Positions 48,217 through 58,825 of a stretch of 64,000 nucleotides of DNA are shown here, one piece after another. The stretch's first letter is position 1, and every line of letters begins with the position of its first letter. The translations under genes were made by a program, and so were the position numbers. A model generated the notes under the pieces. The model saw only the letters and a program-made list of their open reading frames with translations, was not told the DNA's origin and did not search any database. The stretch is from Auanema rhodensis. Lineage: Eukaryota > Nematoda > Chromadorea > Rhabditida > Rhabditidae. Location of the stretch: assembly GCA_964057225.1 (NCBI GenBank), contig OZ059894.1, positions 14,972,476 through 15,036,475 on the forward strand. Direction: 5' to 3'.

Positions 48217-49644
48217 TTCAATTTTCTAAAATAATACAGTTCTCGGATTAATTCAGTGTATTTCTCAGAAAATTTGAGGAAATAGTTCAAAAACTCTTTT
48301 ATGACATGTTTTTTTAATCTTATCTTATCAAGAAAAAGATATAAACGTGATAAAAATGAACATTATTGGTCAAAAATTAAATTTAATAAGATGTCTGGCT
48401 TAATCGATTAGAGATATTTTGAATATGAACACGAAGAACTGTATTACAATTGAATATATTTATCACTATACTTCTTTCCATATATTGATATCTTACATCA
48501 ATCTTCAAAAAAAAAAGTTTTTTTTAGAAAAATTGATTTCTACTACGTGCACAGTTAAGTTTGTTTGCTCAAATCAACTTCGCAGATAGTTTTGTTTTTG
48601 AATCGTAGTGACTCGTTAAACCAAAGTTTTATTGAAAAAAGAAAAGAAAAAAAAGTTGAATGAAAAATTGAAAGAAAATAAAGCAGATAATGTCATAGTA
48701 GGATAAGTGATATTGATTAGAGCACTAATACAGACTATAGAACTGTTTCAAAAAGGAATGATAAGAAAATATATATATGAGAAGAGTATAAACAACAAAC
48801 CTGACATTGTCTTACGACCTCCTTGATTTGTAACTTCTTTTAAGACATTTGTCTATCACAGACTTATTAGGAAAAAACAGCAAAATGCTATTTAGTTTGT
48901 TAGTTGTGTCAGTTTAGAAATCAATGACATAACGAGAGTTTAGCTGCCGGGATACGAGGTCACCAATACGCACACACACGGACAACCAACCACCTGGTTT
49001 GTCGTTCGTTTCTTTGGCTAGCGAGAGAGACAAATAGAAATTAAAAAGTTCGGTTAGAATAAGAAAGACAAAAAAAAGAGAGAATAACTGTTTTCTTATG
49101 CAGGTTTGACATATAAAACGATCACATGAAATGTTGATTTTTTTGTTTTCAAACAAAAGATTTAAAGATGATCGTCTATAAAGTGAAAACTTGACCTAAA
49201 GGACACGAATGTTGTGATTTCGGCATTCATCATTAAAAATAAATTTTGCCAACGTTTTTCGAGTATATTAGTAGAATACTGATACAAAGAAATACAAACA
49301 TTCAAAACTGAAATTAGTATAAATGTTTATTATTAATCAAACATTTCAATTATATTTATAATATTTACTATGATACAAATTATTTTTTTTACAATGGTGA
49401 GATATTTAACTTTGTTTTATCTCATATTATCTATTTATATAAAATAAAAGCTTAAAAACTAAATGGGAATTATATGAACAACCGCTCTTCATTGATATCT
49501 GAGTAGAAATAACGTGAAATTCCGTAAATTTTAATATTATTTGATTTTTAAAATCAATAAATAAATTAAATAAAAGTACCATCAAAATAGCTTTAGATTA
49601 TTTTGAATTAATAAATTTTGAATTTATATAAAAATATATTATTC
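48217..49644. other. Intergenic region
   Basis: The carrier promoter side and the 3' flank of the phospholipase gene. A short GC-richer block occurs near 48940-49030. No exon is supportable; an ATG with a good donor near 48825 (ATGTCAG/GTTTGT) could be a noncoding 5' exon of the carrier. Confidence 0.45.
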
Positions 49645-51470
49645 TTAACTATTGCGAATAGTTCTAATATATGGAGCATCCTAAAAATATAATTAATAGA
49701 CAAATTATTATAACTACTTACTTCATCTGGACATTGAAGACGATTGAAAGCAACATTTTCTAAAGCATGCTTCGTTTTCATTCCAACAGGTTCAAGTAGA
49801 TTGTTCCAAAGCCATGTAGCAAACACTCCATTTCCGTATTTAGATAAATGGAATATATCTTCAGCATAAAAAGAAATATCATAGTTTCCATTTTTCTAAG
49901 ATAAAATTGATTAAAAGTATTAAGAGCATACTTTTTCTTACATCTCTGACAGGCTCTTTTACATTTTCCAAAAATGGCTGAACAACCACAGCAAAATCTT
50001 CAGAAACAAACTTTTCTTCATTTTGAATTTCATAGGCTTGACGACGATATTCATTACAAAAATGAGCGCGAATATCGATAACTGATGTATCATTACCACA
50101 TACAGTTCGTTTTCTAAAATTTAAATATCTTTAATTTATAAATTTCAAATACTGACCCTTGAACTATTATTGATCTTGCTTCAATAGCAATTTCTGAATT
50201 CCACATTCCAATAATAGAAATAATTGTTTTTGGTAACTCTTTCTTAATTATGGAGATACTTTCTTCTAATTTTGCTTTGTATGTGTTTACAGGAACAGGT
50301 GGCTTAAAAACATTTTTAAAATAAATTTTTTAGTTCAGCACAAGTCGCTACCTCGATTTTGTAGCAACCTAGATTTCCTAAATCATTTGTTCCTATAAAG
50401 ATATTGATTAATTTCCATTTGTTTTGATAGTCAGCTGCGATCTAAATAAAATTCAGTGAAAGTTTATTTAAAACTAAAAACTTACGTATCGTTCTTTGAA
50501 CAATTTAACTAATTGTTGAGCTTGACGTGGCAAATCTTCTACAGTTCGTCCACTCACAGCTACATTTAAGCCAGAATTCGGTCCATATCCCGTTAAATGT
50601 GATATCCCCTTTAAGTTTGGATTGAACACTCGCAATATATCTTAAATAATTTAATGTTATGTTTTGGCCTTATTTCAAACTTACTAGCTAAAGTTATGTG
50701 CCCCGACAGTTTCTCATCACCACCTGTTGCATAACTGTTACCAAAATAATTTTCTCTATATGGCTCAGAAGATTCATTTTTTGAGCCATAAGCAGCCTTA
50801 AAGCATTTTTTGTATTTTTAAAAAACAAATTAAAAGCTAAACTGTTATAGAATCTCCAAGCGCAGCTATATATTCAATGTCAGCTGGACTAACATGGTTT
50901 ACATCCATAGCGCCACTCGATGTATGTGATGCACAGTACAATGTCCCACCCCATGGGCTTAAAACTGTAAAATTTTCAAAATTAAGAGAGATTTAAATAA
51001 TTAAACTTCATAACCTGAATCATTGAGAGAAAGAATATTATCATCTGTTTTTTCAACACCTTAAAATAAAGATATTCCCATTAAAATGTTTAAGGAATAA
51101 AGCAGCATACCTATTCCAGAATAAAGCAAATATAAACCAACAAAGAATGTACAGAAAAATACAAAAAGAAAACGAAATTTACTCATATTTCTACATAGAT
51201 GATATGGCAAATCTCCCGAATAGTATGCTTTAAAGTTTTCTAAATCCTAAAATATATTTTAGAATTAAAATTATTAAGTGAATGAAAAAAATTACTTCAG
51301 CTATCCGTTGATGGTATTGTATGTCCAAAGACTGATATTGGTATGGCTTTTCCATCTGAAATGGAAAAAATAGACAATAGGCAATAGCAATATTGATTCA
51401 ATGTGTGATTAAAACTTACAAAAATTTCAAATCCAGGATTTAAAGACTGTGGAAATCTATATTGCTTCAT
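49645..51470 (-). CDS. GDSL phospholipase B-like enzyme, single-pass membrane protein
   Basis: About eleven exons, about 430 residues. The N-terminal ~60 residues are cytosolic in appearance (MKQYRFPQSLNPGFEIF). One hydrophobic segment follows (KFRFLFVFFCTFFVGLYLLY), so a type II orientation is likely, with the enzyme on the lumenal or outer side. The SGNH blocks are present in order: block I ALGDSITAAYG (Ser nucleophile), block II around NVAVSGRT, block III FIGTNDLGN (Asn), block V EDIFHLSKYGNG (Asp and His). These match the mammalian PLB1/nematode PLB family, which hydrolyses acyl esters of phospholipids. Start 51470; stop after DAPYIRTIRNS at 49645. The gene keeps all catalytic residues, so activity is likely. 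Confidence 0.88.
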
Positions 51471-52750
51471 TTTTGGAAATAGAATGTCCTTTTTGTGGAA
51501 ATCCTCCTAGCTACGTGGAGAGAAGGATCATTAAAGATGTTATCGAAGACTGTCCCTAAACCCTCAACACCTGATTTTTTGAAGTGAAAGTTTGAGATAA
51601 TAAGAGGAGGATATGAATATAATGAAATTTAAGAACAATAGAATTTTTAAAAGTTGAATTCGGAAAATCTGATAGAACTATGTCATTTTAGCTAATTATA
51701 TAGAAAAGTTAATAATTAATATATTAAAGATGCAAGTTTTAATAATACAATAAAGACTTGTAGAAACCTAATAACTAAGAATTCTTCAATGTTTTCATAC
51801 AAATTTGGTTAATCGTATGACTGACAGACATGTCGCCTTCATCAATTTATATTCCATGTTTGTTTAATATTGGAATTACGTGGTGAATTTATAAAAATCA
51901 AAATATAAAAATATTTATTAATTAATTCATTTTATATTAGTTCCGTGTTTCTTCATTAAAATATATAATTACCAATGTTAACTATACTATGAAACAATGT
52001 ATTGGAACAAAAAAATTGTCAGATTGTATATGATTTGTGTCGTTCAAACGTTCCGTTTACGCGATTGGTTGGAAATAGCTTGAGAGATACAGGATCTATC
52101 TAACCTAAATATTGTATCGTCTAACTTTAACAAACAAGTTAAAATCTTTCCAATTTAGAAGTCTTCTGACTTTCTTCTTATCACTAAGTACACACCATTT
52201 ATTCTTTTCATTCTGTTTTATTCCTTCTTTGTTTTGAAAAATCATATCAAACAATTTTCTATTTAAGTTTATTGTATATGAATTCTATTTAGAATGTATT
52301 ATTTTCTCTTTTTGTTTCTGTATTTATTAATATGTATAAAGTTTTAAAATTTTTTTGTGGAATAAATAAAAAAAAAAAATGAAAACAACTTGAAGTGAGT
52401 AAAGTATACACACTGTATATGGATCATCCCCCACAGATTGAATTGGAATTAAATTTTCAAATATTCCGCTATTATATTTAATATTTGTATAAAAAATTTT
52501 TATTGTCTATGTCTCTATCATTCATAATACTCTATCTGTATGCTACTTTCCTATTGTAATTCTTCTTCTCTATTTATCAAAACAATAATATTGTTTACAA
52601 TTAAAACAATTGACATTTAAATCTGTCTCAAGCAAGGATAAAAAAATTTTTTTCAATTATTTGTTTACATATTGCATTCTATTCTCATCTAACATTCAAC
52701 ACCTACCTTATTGAGTTAACTGTTTTGGTTGATTCAATTGTTCAATTGCC
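51471..52750. other. Divergent intergenic region
   Basis: AT-rich sequence between the divergently transcribed phospholipase gene and the small secreted-protein gene. Two T- and A-rich stretches (52150-52380, 52500-52700) are present. There are no exons. Confidence 0.5.
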
Positions 52751-52758
52751 TATAAGTA
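52751..52758 (+). promoter_or_regulatory. TATA box of the 52.8 kb secreted-protein gene
   Basis: TATAAGTA in the context GCCTATAAGTAGCGC, 52 bp before the ATG at 52810. Confidence 0.5.
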
Positions 52759-52809
52759 GCGCAGTTTTTGCTGAGTTTGAATCATCCATCCTACTCAACA
52801 GTTTTAGAA

Positions 52810-53432
52810 ATGTTCCGTAAAATCGCAATTATTTCATTACTCGTATTGGCTTGCACAGTTTCTGCTGCTCGAAAAGTAAGTTTTATATTGAAAAATATAG
52901 AATTCATTTCTTAAAAAGATCAATCAAATAATGAATTTTCTTTTTTCTTCAAATTTTTGTAATGATTTTCAATTGAAAATTAACAGGAATATCAACAGAG
53001 AATGCGTACTGTAAGTGTACGAGATATCGTTGATCATGCTACAACTCTTGTCATTCGTCTCAGAGGCTCTGAACTTGCTCAGGAAATTGTGGTATTTTAG
53101 TTATTCAAATCTTCGACTATTAATAATAATTTATAGAAAATCATTCGTGAATTGAATTCATTGAGTTTAGCTGATGTTATTATGCTTAACAATCCATTCC
53201 GTGAAGAAGATAATGAGCTTGTTGATTTGGCGAACAAAATTAATAATCTTATCGAGTAATATTATTCACTTCTTCTTATCTTTTCATAAATATGTTTTTC
53301 AGCATGATCAGTGAAGATATAACCGATCCTAGTGGAGTTGGAGCCTTAATTATGGCTGGAAATGATTTGAAAGTTTACCTTCAAAAGAATCGTAAAATTC
53401 AAAATATTTCCAATGAGAAATCATCATCTTAA
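52810..53432 (+). CDS. Unknown small secreted alpha-helical protein
   Basis: Four exons: 52810-52875, 52987 to about 53090, about 53138-53255 and about 53303-53432, with introns of about 47-110 bp. The translation begins with a signal peptide (MFRKIAIISLLVLACTVSA) followed by ARK. The mature ~115 residues contain no cysteine and read as helices: VRDIVDHATTLVIRLRG, LAQEIVKIIRELNSLSLAD, NELVDLANKINNLIDMI, GALIMAGNDLKVYLQKN. It ends SNEKSSS. I do not recognise the family. The TATA box at 52751 and compact structure suggest a strongly or tissue-specifically expressed secreted protein, possibly lipid- or ligand-binding; that is speculation. The gene is transcribed away from the phospholipase gene. 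Confidence 0.75.
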
Positions 53433-53634
53433 ATATTGATTTCCAACATCTTCTATTTATTTATAAGTAACGAAAATTTAACCTTTAAGTATTTCGTTGT
53501 AATTATTAAAATTCATTCAATATATTAATCAAGTATTCAATATAATATTATATCTAACCATTTTAATCATATATATATAACTTTCATGTAATAAAATAAA
53601 TAATTTTAATGTAATATCACATATGTATTGATAA

Positions 53635-55053
53635 TTATTTTAAATTAGTGTTAGTCAAATCAAAGAAATGATTTAAAACAGCATCAACAACCTGTGGTTC
53701 ATTAGCAGAAATATAATGACTTGATTCAGCTGTCACATTTGTCAAAAAATGTTTTGAATAATGAATAGTGTTGTTCATATTCTAAGATATATCATATTAT
53801 TCTACTTATGGGAGTATTACTCTTAGCTAACCATTTCATAACTTATAATTTTTGCTTCTTCCATTGGAACAACTCGATCTTGTACTGAATGTATATGATA
53901 TATAGGAAACGTTAATCTGAAAGAATGGGTATTCCAATATTTGAATCTTGACAATACCGTTTTAAATTTTCAATGCTATTCAAGCTTAAGTTATAATTTT
54001 TCAATACTGGATCAATTAATAACTTAACACTCCAGGGTGACCACCAACTGAATAACTGAAATTTAATTATTTGTAATCTTTTTTTATTTGAAAAAAAAAT
54101 CAGATAAGACTATTGACGAACTAATTTGAAAGAATTTCTGTTAACCATCAAATTCTTTAGCGTGGAAAAACCGGACTCAAAAACGAAACCGTCAATCTTA
54201 TAGTCCTCGTCTGCCAAAGCCTGCGCAGCAAATCTGTAACGTGTCCAGAATATTTTTATAAATCTGAAAATACAAAATCTCACCCACAACCTGCTGAATG
54301 ACCCCACCAAATCACTTTGCTATCCTGATCAATCTGCTTTCGCATCCAATTGTATACAGTTTTGATATTGTCTATTACTGCTGCCCCAGATGGCTGACCA
54401 GGATACTCAGAGAATCCTAAAGTTAATTACGTTAATAATATTATAATATAAATCTTATAGAAGAATAACCTTTGTAATCGAAAGTAATAATTACTACATC
54501 ATGCTTTAATATATTCCTATAGAGTGCTAGCTTATTCTGGTGATATCTGGAAGTTTGAATGAAGATTTTTCCCGCTTCAAACAAATACCTATTGTTTTTG
54601 ACACCATGCATGAAAAAAATGACATTCTTTTGTTTAAGATAGAATTTTGCTTCTCCTTGATTGTACAACGTACCGTAGTCACCCAAAATCCTGAAATGAG
54701 AAATAAGAGATAAAGATATATTTTATAGAAATATTTTTATATCTTTACCAAACAGGCACTATTCCATGATCAGAATTCAAATACAGATTTAAGCCACTTA
54801 TGTTATGATATGAAGGGTTGAAATCCGAAAGAGTGATACCTTCTGAAATATTATTTTTAATTTTATGATTAAACACATAATCGTATATTGGCTAACCATT
54901 TTGGAAAAACATATTAACAAGAATTTCTCGGTTAAATACTAATATCAAAGGTATAAGGGAGTAAAGAACAATAAGAAAGAAAAATACTCTTGAAATACCA
55001 AGGCATAGATAAATTTGCCTCAGTGATACTGTATTTTTAGAACAGCCGCTCAT
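53635..55053 (-). CDS. ABHD12-like serine hydrolase
   Basis: The start 55053 gives MSGCSKNTVSLRQIY and a hydrophobic anchor (FFFLIVLYSLIPLILVF), the single membrane segment typical of ABHD12. The alpha/beta-hydrolase core has VIFFMHGVKNNR (oxyanion loop), DVVIITFDYKGYSEYPGQPS, then the nucleophile elbow VIWWGHSAGCGFA with GxSxG. The elbow is split by an intron of about 55 bp after GCG's second base. The acid is in SVQDRVVPMEEA and the histidine in ESSHYIS. It ends HFFDLTNTNLK at 53635. Family enzymes hydrolyse lysophosphatidylserine and monoacylglycerols on the ER-lumen/extracellular face. The triad is intact. The 3' end faces the small secreted-protein gene 200 bp away. Confidence 0.87.
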
Positions 55054-56121
55054 ATTTACTTTTAAGAAAAAAATGAAAATATTCTCAAAGCTGTATTACG
55101 CTGTAAAAATAACTTAATTTGAATATTGAAGAATTTGAAAACAAAACCTAATAGAAAACTTTGCAATTTAGAATAATCTTTGGTTGATTGGCTTTTCTAC
55201 TTCTGACTTGAACAAAGATTGTCAGATGAAGATTGAACCGATTCCATGAATCTTTGAATTGAAATTCAACTTTCAGATCAACCGGTCTATTAGGATTCAA
55301 ATATGAAATGAAACCAAGGTGATCCATTGAAACGGAAAATGTTTGAAGTTGAAATTTGATAATATGCTTACGCTATGTTTCCATTCGAAACGTTCACAGT
55401 TTTCGAACCTGAATAGCTTTATGGAATCCGAATTAGACCACCTTAATTGAACAAAAACATTCACTTAGAGCAAGTGAAATTGAAATAAAATATAATTTAG
55501 AAGTGGTTTATTCATAATTATATATTTTTTTATTTCAAACGATAGTAATTAATACTAAAAATCAGGAACATTAATTATTCTGGTATATAGCATATACCAT
55601 CCCGTAGACATTGTGAAACGACAGTGATGGATGGCCGATACTGATCTGTGGTTGAGGAGATAAGTTGCAATTTTCGGTCTGTACAGTTTCGGTTTTTCAA
55701 CTGATTCCATAATCCAGAAGAAAATAAGAATTGATTTTAATAAATATGGATAAACTTAGTTAGTTAAATTATAATATAAACTATTAAGGAAGATGAAATT
55801 AAATTTGTTAAGCAAAGACAGACATGTTGTGATAACTATTAAAACATTTATCTTTTCAAGGTTGTACGCAGCGCGGTAACAATTTACTTCCTGTTAAAGT
55901 TATTAAATTCAAAAACTTATATCTAACTTTAAGCTGATAGCTGAAAAGCCTGATTTCCTGAAGCTATAATAAATTGATCTGCAACGTTTACTATGAGAGA
56001 AACCCATTTCAGCTAAATGATACAGATAGTTAACCTGACGACAACTTGCCCCTGTACTCAAATCACACGTCCGTTAGCCAGAAACAAGAAAATCGGATTT
56101 GTGCTCGAGGGCAGATGACCA
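55054..56121. other. Divergent intergenic region
   Basis: Shared upstream region between the ABHD12-like gene and the repeat-rich secreted-protein gene. The stretch 55200-55480 has mildly higher GC and pseudo-coding character on the minus strand (repeated Phe/Asn/Ser) but no usable frame. Nothing firm was seen until the TATA box at 56122. Confidence 0.45.
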
Positions 56122-56129
56122 TATAAAAG
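56122..56129 (+). promoter_or_regulatory. TATA box of the repeat-rich secreted-protein gene
   Basis: A consensus TATAAAAG followed by GCG-rich sequence, 105 bp upstream of the SL-type acceptor at 56230. Confidence 0.6.
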
Positions 56130-56224
56130 GCGAAGGAAAATGAGAGGAAAGCATCATCCAATCCTTCCAATCTTCTCTTCTAACTTTTAGCAGCATTTTC
56201 ATTTAGCAATTACAAACCATTTCA

Positions 56225-56230
56225 TTTCAG
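56225..56230 (+). promoter_or_regulatory. Probable SL trans-splice acceptor
   Basis: CATTTCAG ends at 56230, three bases before the ATG at 56234. With the TATA box 105 bp upstream there is no room for a coding exon before it. Confidence 0.45.
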
Positions 56231-56233
56231 AAA

Positions 56234-57008
56234 ATGATGAAGTTCTTGCTTTTGGCTGCTATCTGCGGATCTACCACTGCTTTCATGTTCGGTGGTCTTC
56301 TCGGAGGAGCTCCTGCTGGATGTGGAGGATGTGGTAATCCATCACAATTCAAAATACTGAATTACAATAATATAATTTAGGAGCTGCTGCCCCACCAAGC
56401 CCATGCGGTTTCGCCGGTGCCCCACCAAGCCCATGCGGAGTTGCTGCTGCCCCACCAAGCCCATGCGGAGTCGCCGGTGCCCCACCAAGCCCATGTGGTG
56501 TTGCTGCTGCCCCACCAACCAACTCTTACGCTACTGCCCCAGTCTTTGGAGCCGCCCCAGTCTTCCCAGCTCCAGCTCCAGTTGGAGGATACGCTCAAGC
56601 CCCAGTTGCCGCTCCAGTTTTCCCAGCTCCAGCTCCAGTTGGAGGATACGCTCAAGGCCCAGCTGCCGCTCCAGTCTTCCCAGCTCCAGTTGGAGGATAC
56701 GCTCAAGGTCCAGTAGCTGCTCCACCAACCTACCAAGGCCCAAGCTCTGGATATTCTCAAGCTCCATTCGGTGCTGCCCCACAAACTCAAGTATACACCC
56801 AAGTTGCCGCTGCTCCACAAACCCAAACTTATGCCCAAGGACCAGCTGGTGATTTCCCATCCACCGGATATCAAGGCCAAGGACAGTAAGACAACTTGTT
56901 TCAATTACTTTGCTAACTATTTCAAATTTTAGATACCAAGCACCAGCTGTTGTTGCTGATATCCCACAAGCCCGTGCTGGATACCCAACTGGAGGACGCA
57001 AGAACTGA
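56234..57008 (+). CDS. Pro/Ala/Gly-rich secreted repeat protein (cuticle-type)
   Basis: Three exons: 56234-56333, 56381-56885 and 56933-57008. The signal peptide MMKFLLLAAICGSTTAF is followed by FGGLLGGAPAGCGGCG. Exon 2 is repeats. There are four to five copies of a ten-residue unit APPSPCG(V/F)A(G/A)A, each with one cysteine. Then come three copies of a ~20-residue unit APVFPAPAPVGGYAQ(G/A)P, then Gln/Tyr-rich sequence (PQTQVYTQVAAA). The C-terminus is YPTGGRKN. This composition is typical of nematode extracellular matrix and cuticle proteins that may be cross-linked through Cys and Tyr; function is inferred from composition only. Codon choice is markedly C-rich (CCA, GCC), unlike neighbouring genes. 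Long antisense open frames over exon 2 are by-products of the repeats. Confidence 0.85.
56381..56720 (+). repeat. In-frame coding tandem repeats
   Basis: Two repeat families lie side by side. One is a ~30 bp unit encoding APPSPCGVAA (56384-56520). The other is a ~57-63 bp unit encoding the FPAPAPVGGYAQ motif (about 56550-56715). The copies are nearly identical at DNA level, indicating recent slippage or homogenisation. Confidence 0.85.
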
Positions 57009-57097
57009 ATCATCAATACTTAATTTCACTAAATTGTCTGTATCTACTAAGTTATATGAAATAAATTTTGAATTCTCAATTTGTCTTATTAAATCGA

Positions 57098-57667
57098 CTA
57101 TAACATCTGAAGAATCTCATCACAAATATGGAAAACACTTTTAGTCGAGTAATCGACATCGAATACATCGTTTTCATCTGTAGGCTTCTCCCAAGTAGCA
57201 ATTTGACTATTCAATAACTCTACGGGCATGAAGTGGCTGATTCTACGCTTTAAACGATCTTCCAATATTTTTCTATGAAAGAATAAAAAAGTTATAATTC
57301 TGAATACTTACAATATCTACCTGTTCACACAGAGATTAATAAAAACACAATCTAACTCAAAGCGTAAAATAGTTCGGTAAGCAGCTTTTAGTGCCGAGCA
57401 TGCTATAATAGTTCCTGGGTTTGATCGACAATATGAATTTATAGATAACAACCATGGTTTTCTATCAATATCCGTTAAAGGAATTCCTGAGTCAATGAGC
57501 AATATTAGATGAAAACCTCATCAAAAACCTGATGACATCTTTTCCTTATTCGAAACTGAATGAAAATCATCCCCATCTTTGAATCCACGTCCGATTATTT
57601 TGGAAAGTTCTAAACCCACGGTTGTTTTACCACTACCAGAAACCCCAATTAGAAATATAGTTTTCAT
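57098..57667 (-). CDS. Gluconokinase (GntK type)
   Basis: Read from ATG 57667 to TAG at 57098, three exons, about 165-170 residues, normal for the family. The Walker A/P-loop is FLIGVSGSGKTTVG. The substrate-binding block reads FKDGDDFHSVSNKEKMSSGI, followed by PLTDIDRKPWL. The core IIACSALKAAYRTILR is the family hallmark. A Lys/Arg-rich lid follows (LEDRLKRRISHFMP), with LLNSQIATWEKP and the C-terminal VDY near the end. It phosphorylates D-gluconate to 6-phosphogluconate, feeding the pentose phosphate pathway in the cytosol. It is the last gene of the tight minus-strand cluster. Its stop is 90 bp from the convergent repeat-protein gene. Confidence 0.93.
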
Positions 57668-57759
57668 ACTGAATTGAATTCAAAGGGTTCAAAAAATTGT
57701 GAAAAAATATTACGTGGACTAACACTTTCATTGTAAAATTTCTTTTAATCAATTAATTT

Positions 57760-58074
57760 TCATTTAACATTTATCTCTATAGGCTTTTTTCCGACTAAAT
57801 TGTGAAAAGGAGGAAAATAAAACCATCGAGCTGCACCCAAATAAAATGAAGCTGAAAATTAAATATATAAATATCAAAGGGAAAAGAAAAATAATAACAA
57901 ACCTAAGGCTAAACTCCTAACACCAAACTGAATATATGGTCTTTTAGTATAAAATCCACCACTTGATTGATATAATATAAAACATCCAATAAAGGATAAA
58001 CTTAATGTTCCTGTAACTTTACACTCAAAACAATCTTTTTGTAAAATGTTCTCAGCTAATTGCGGTTTATCCAT
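57760..58074 (-). CDS. DMAC1/TMEM261-like small mitochondrial membrane protein
   Basis: Two exons. The start 58074 gives MDKPQLAENILQKDCFECKV, where the DCxxCK motif before the first hydrophobic segment is the mark of the DMAC1/TMEM261 family (human DCxxCKL...SG). Two membrane segments follow: TGTLSLSFIGCFILYQSS and, across the intron, SLALASFYLGAARWFYF. The tail is FHNLVGKKPIEINVK, about 90 residues in all. DMAC1 is needed for assembly of the distal membrane arm of respiratory complex I; the same role here is inferred. It lies 92 bp upstream of the gluconokinase start, in the same orientation. Confidence 0.6.
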
Positions 58075-58257
58075 CTAAAAGTTTGGAATATACACAATAT
58101 AAATATAATTGCTTGAAGTAGTTGATTGAACGAATCCTTTCACTTCTATGAAAAAATATTAAAAGTATATATTTATTGCTAAGAAAGTATTAATCTTTTT
58201 TGAGAGAAATTTTCTCTTTAACAAAAAAGTTGAAAGGAAATATTCCGAACTCATTAG

Positions 58258-58531
58258 CTACTGACAAATACAAACACCCTTAATATGATAATAAGATAAA
58301 TATAAGAAGAAATCCACCATACCTACGGAACCTAAAACATGAGCACCACGTTGCTTATGAGTTAAAAACTGATTTGTGCAAGCTCTAGAGGAAAAAAATC
58401 AATGTTGAATATACAACAACTAACTACCTTATAAATAATAGGGTTGCAGCTCCTGTAGTTCCATACTGAATACCTGTAAACAATGAAAACTTCCCAGATT
58501 TAGCCTCAAGTTGTTTCTGGCCTTCTGTCAT
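58258..58531 (-). CDS. Unknown small membrane protein
   Basis: ATG 58531 opens MTEGQKQLEAKSGKFSLF, followed by a hydrophobic stretch (TGIQYGTTGAATLLFI). After an intron of ~44 bp, exon 2 reads RACTNQFLTHKQRGAHVLGS and then a second hydrophobic stretch (VGMVDFFLYLSYYH), ending at the TAG at 58258. A GTAGGT at the GSV codon is a possible donor, so the C-terminus is uncertain. Size and topology suggest a two-pass mitochondrial or ER protein. The family is not recognised. It sits 184 bp before the DMAC1-like gene in the cluster. An ATCAG acceptor lies two bases before the ATG, consistent with trans-splicing inside an operon. Confidence 0.5.
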
Positions 58532-58634
58532 CTCTGATAAAACACCAATATTAAAGAACATACAAATCCGAAAAACATTTGTGTAAAGACTAATACATTA
58601 AAAAAACTTAAAGAGAAAATAATACGTTCATTGA

Positions 58635-58825
58635 AACAGAATTTACGAAAACAAAAAGAAATAACCACAAGCAATTCCAAAAACGAGGAAACCCATGAAG
58701 AAGGCAATCGAGCCCAAACGCTCGACAGTTTCGGTACTTGTAATCAGATCACCAAAAACAAAAAACAAAATATCAACAAACTTCCTTGACACTCGATCTT
58801 CTAACGAAAAATCTTCCTCTTCTAG
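58635..58825 (-). CDS. Possible small membrane protein, start not found
   Basis: An open minus-strand frame begins right after the NAA20 stop. An acceptor-like CTAG lies one base after the NAA20 TGA. The frame reads EEEDFSLEDRVSRKFVDIL, then TSTETVERLGSIAFFMGFLV and FGIACGYFFLFS, stop. The end is a clear membrane helix preceded by an amphipathic acidic segment. There is no ATG before the one inside the helix (MGFLVF), so either the true start is in an exon I cannot see, or a non-AUG start is used, or this is 3' UTR of NAA20 that happens to be open. It is a candidate only. Confidence 0.3.

Noticed and set aside
56377-57016. Long antisense open frames (175 and 161 codons) over the repeat-rich gene, translating as Trp/Ser/Gly- or Leu/Glu-rich repeats
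   Set aside because: They arise from the repeat units of the sense gene, which has a signal peptide, promoter and splice sites. The antisense frames have none.
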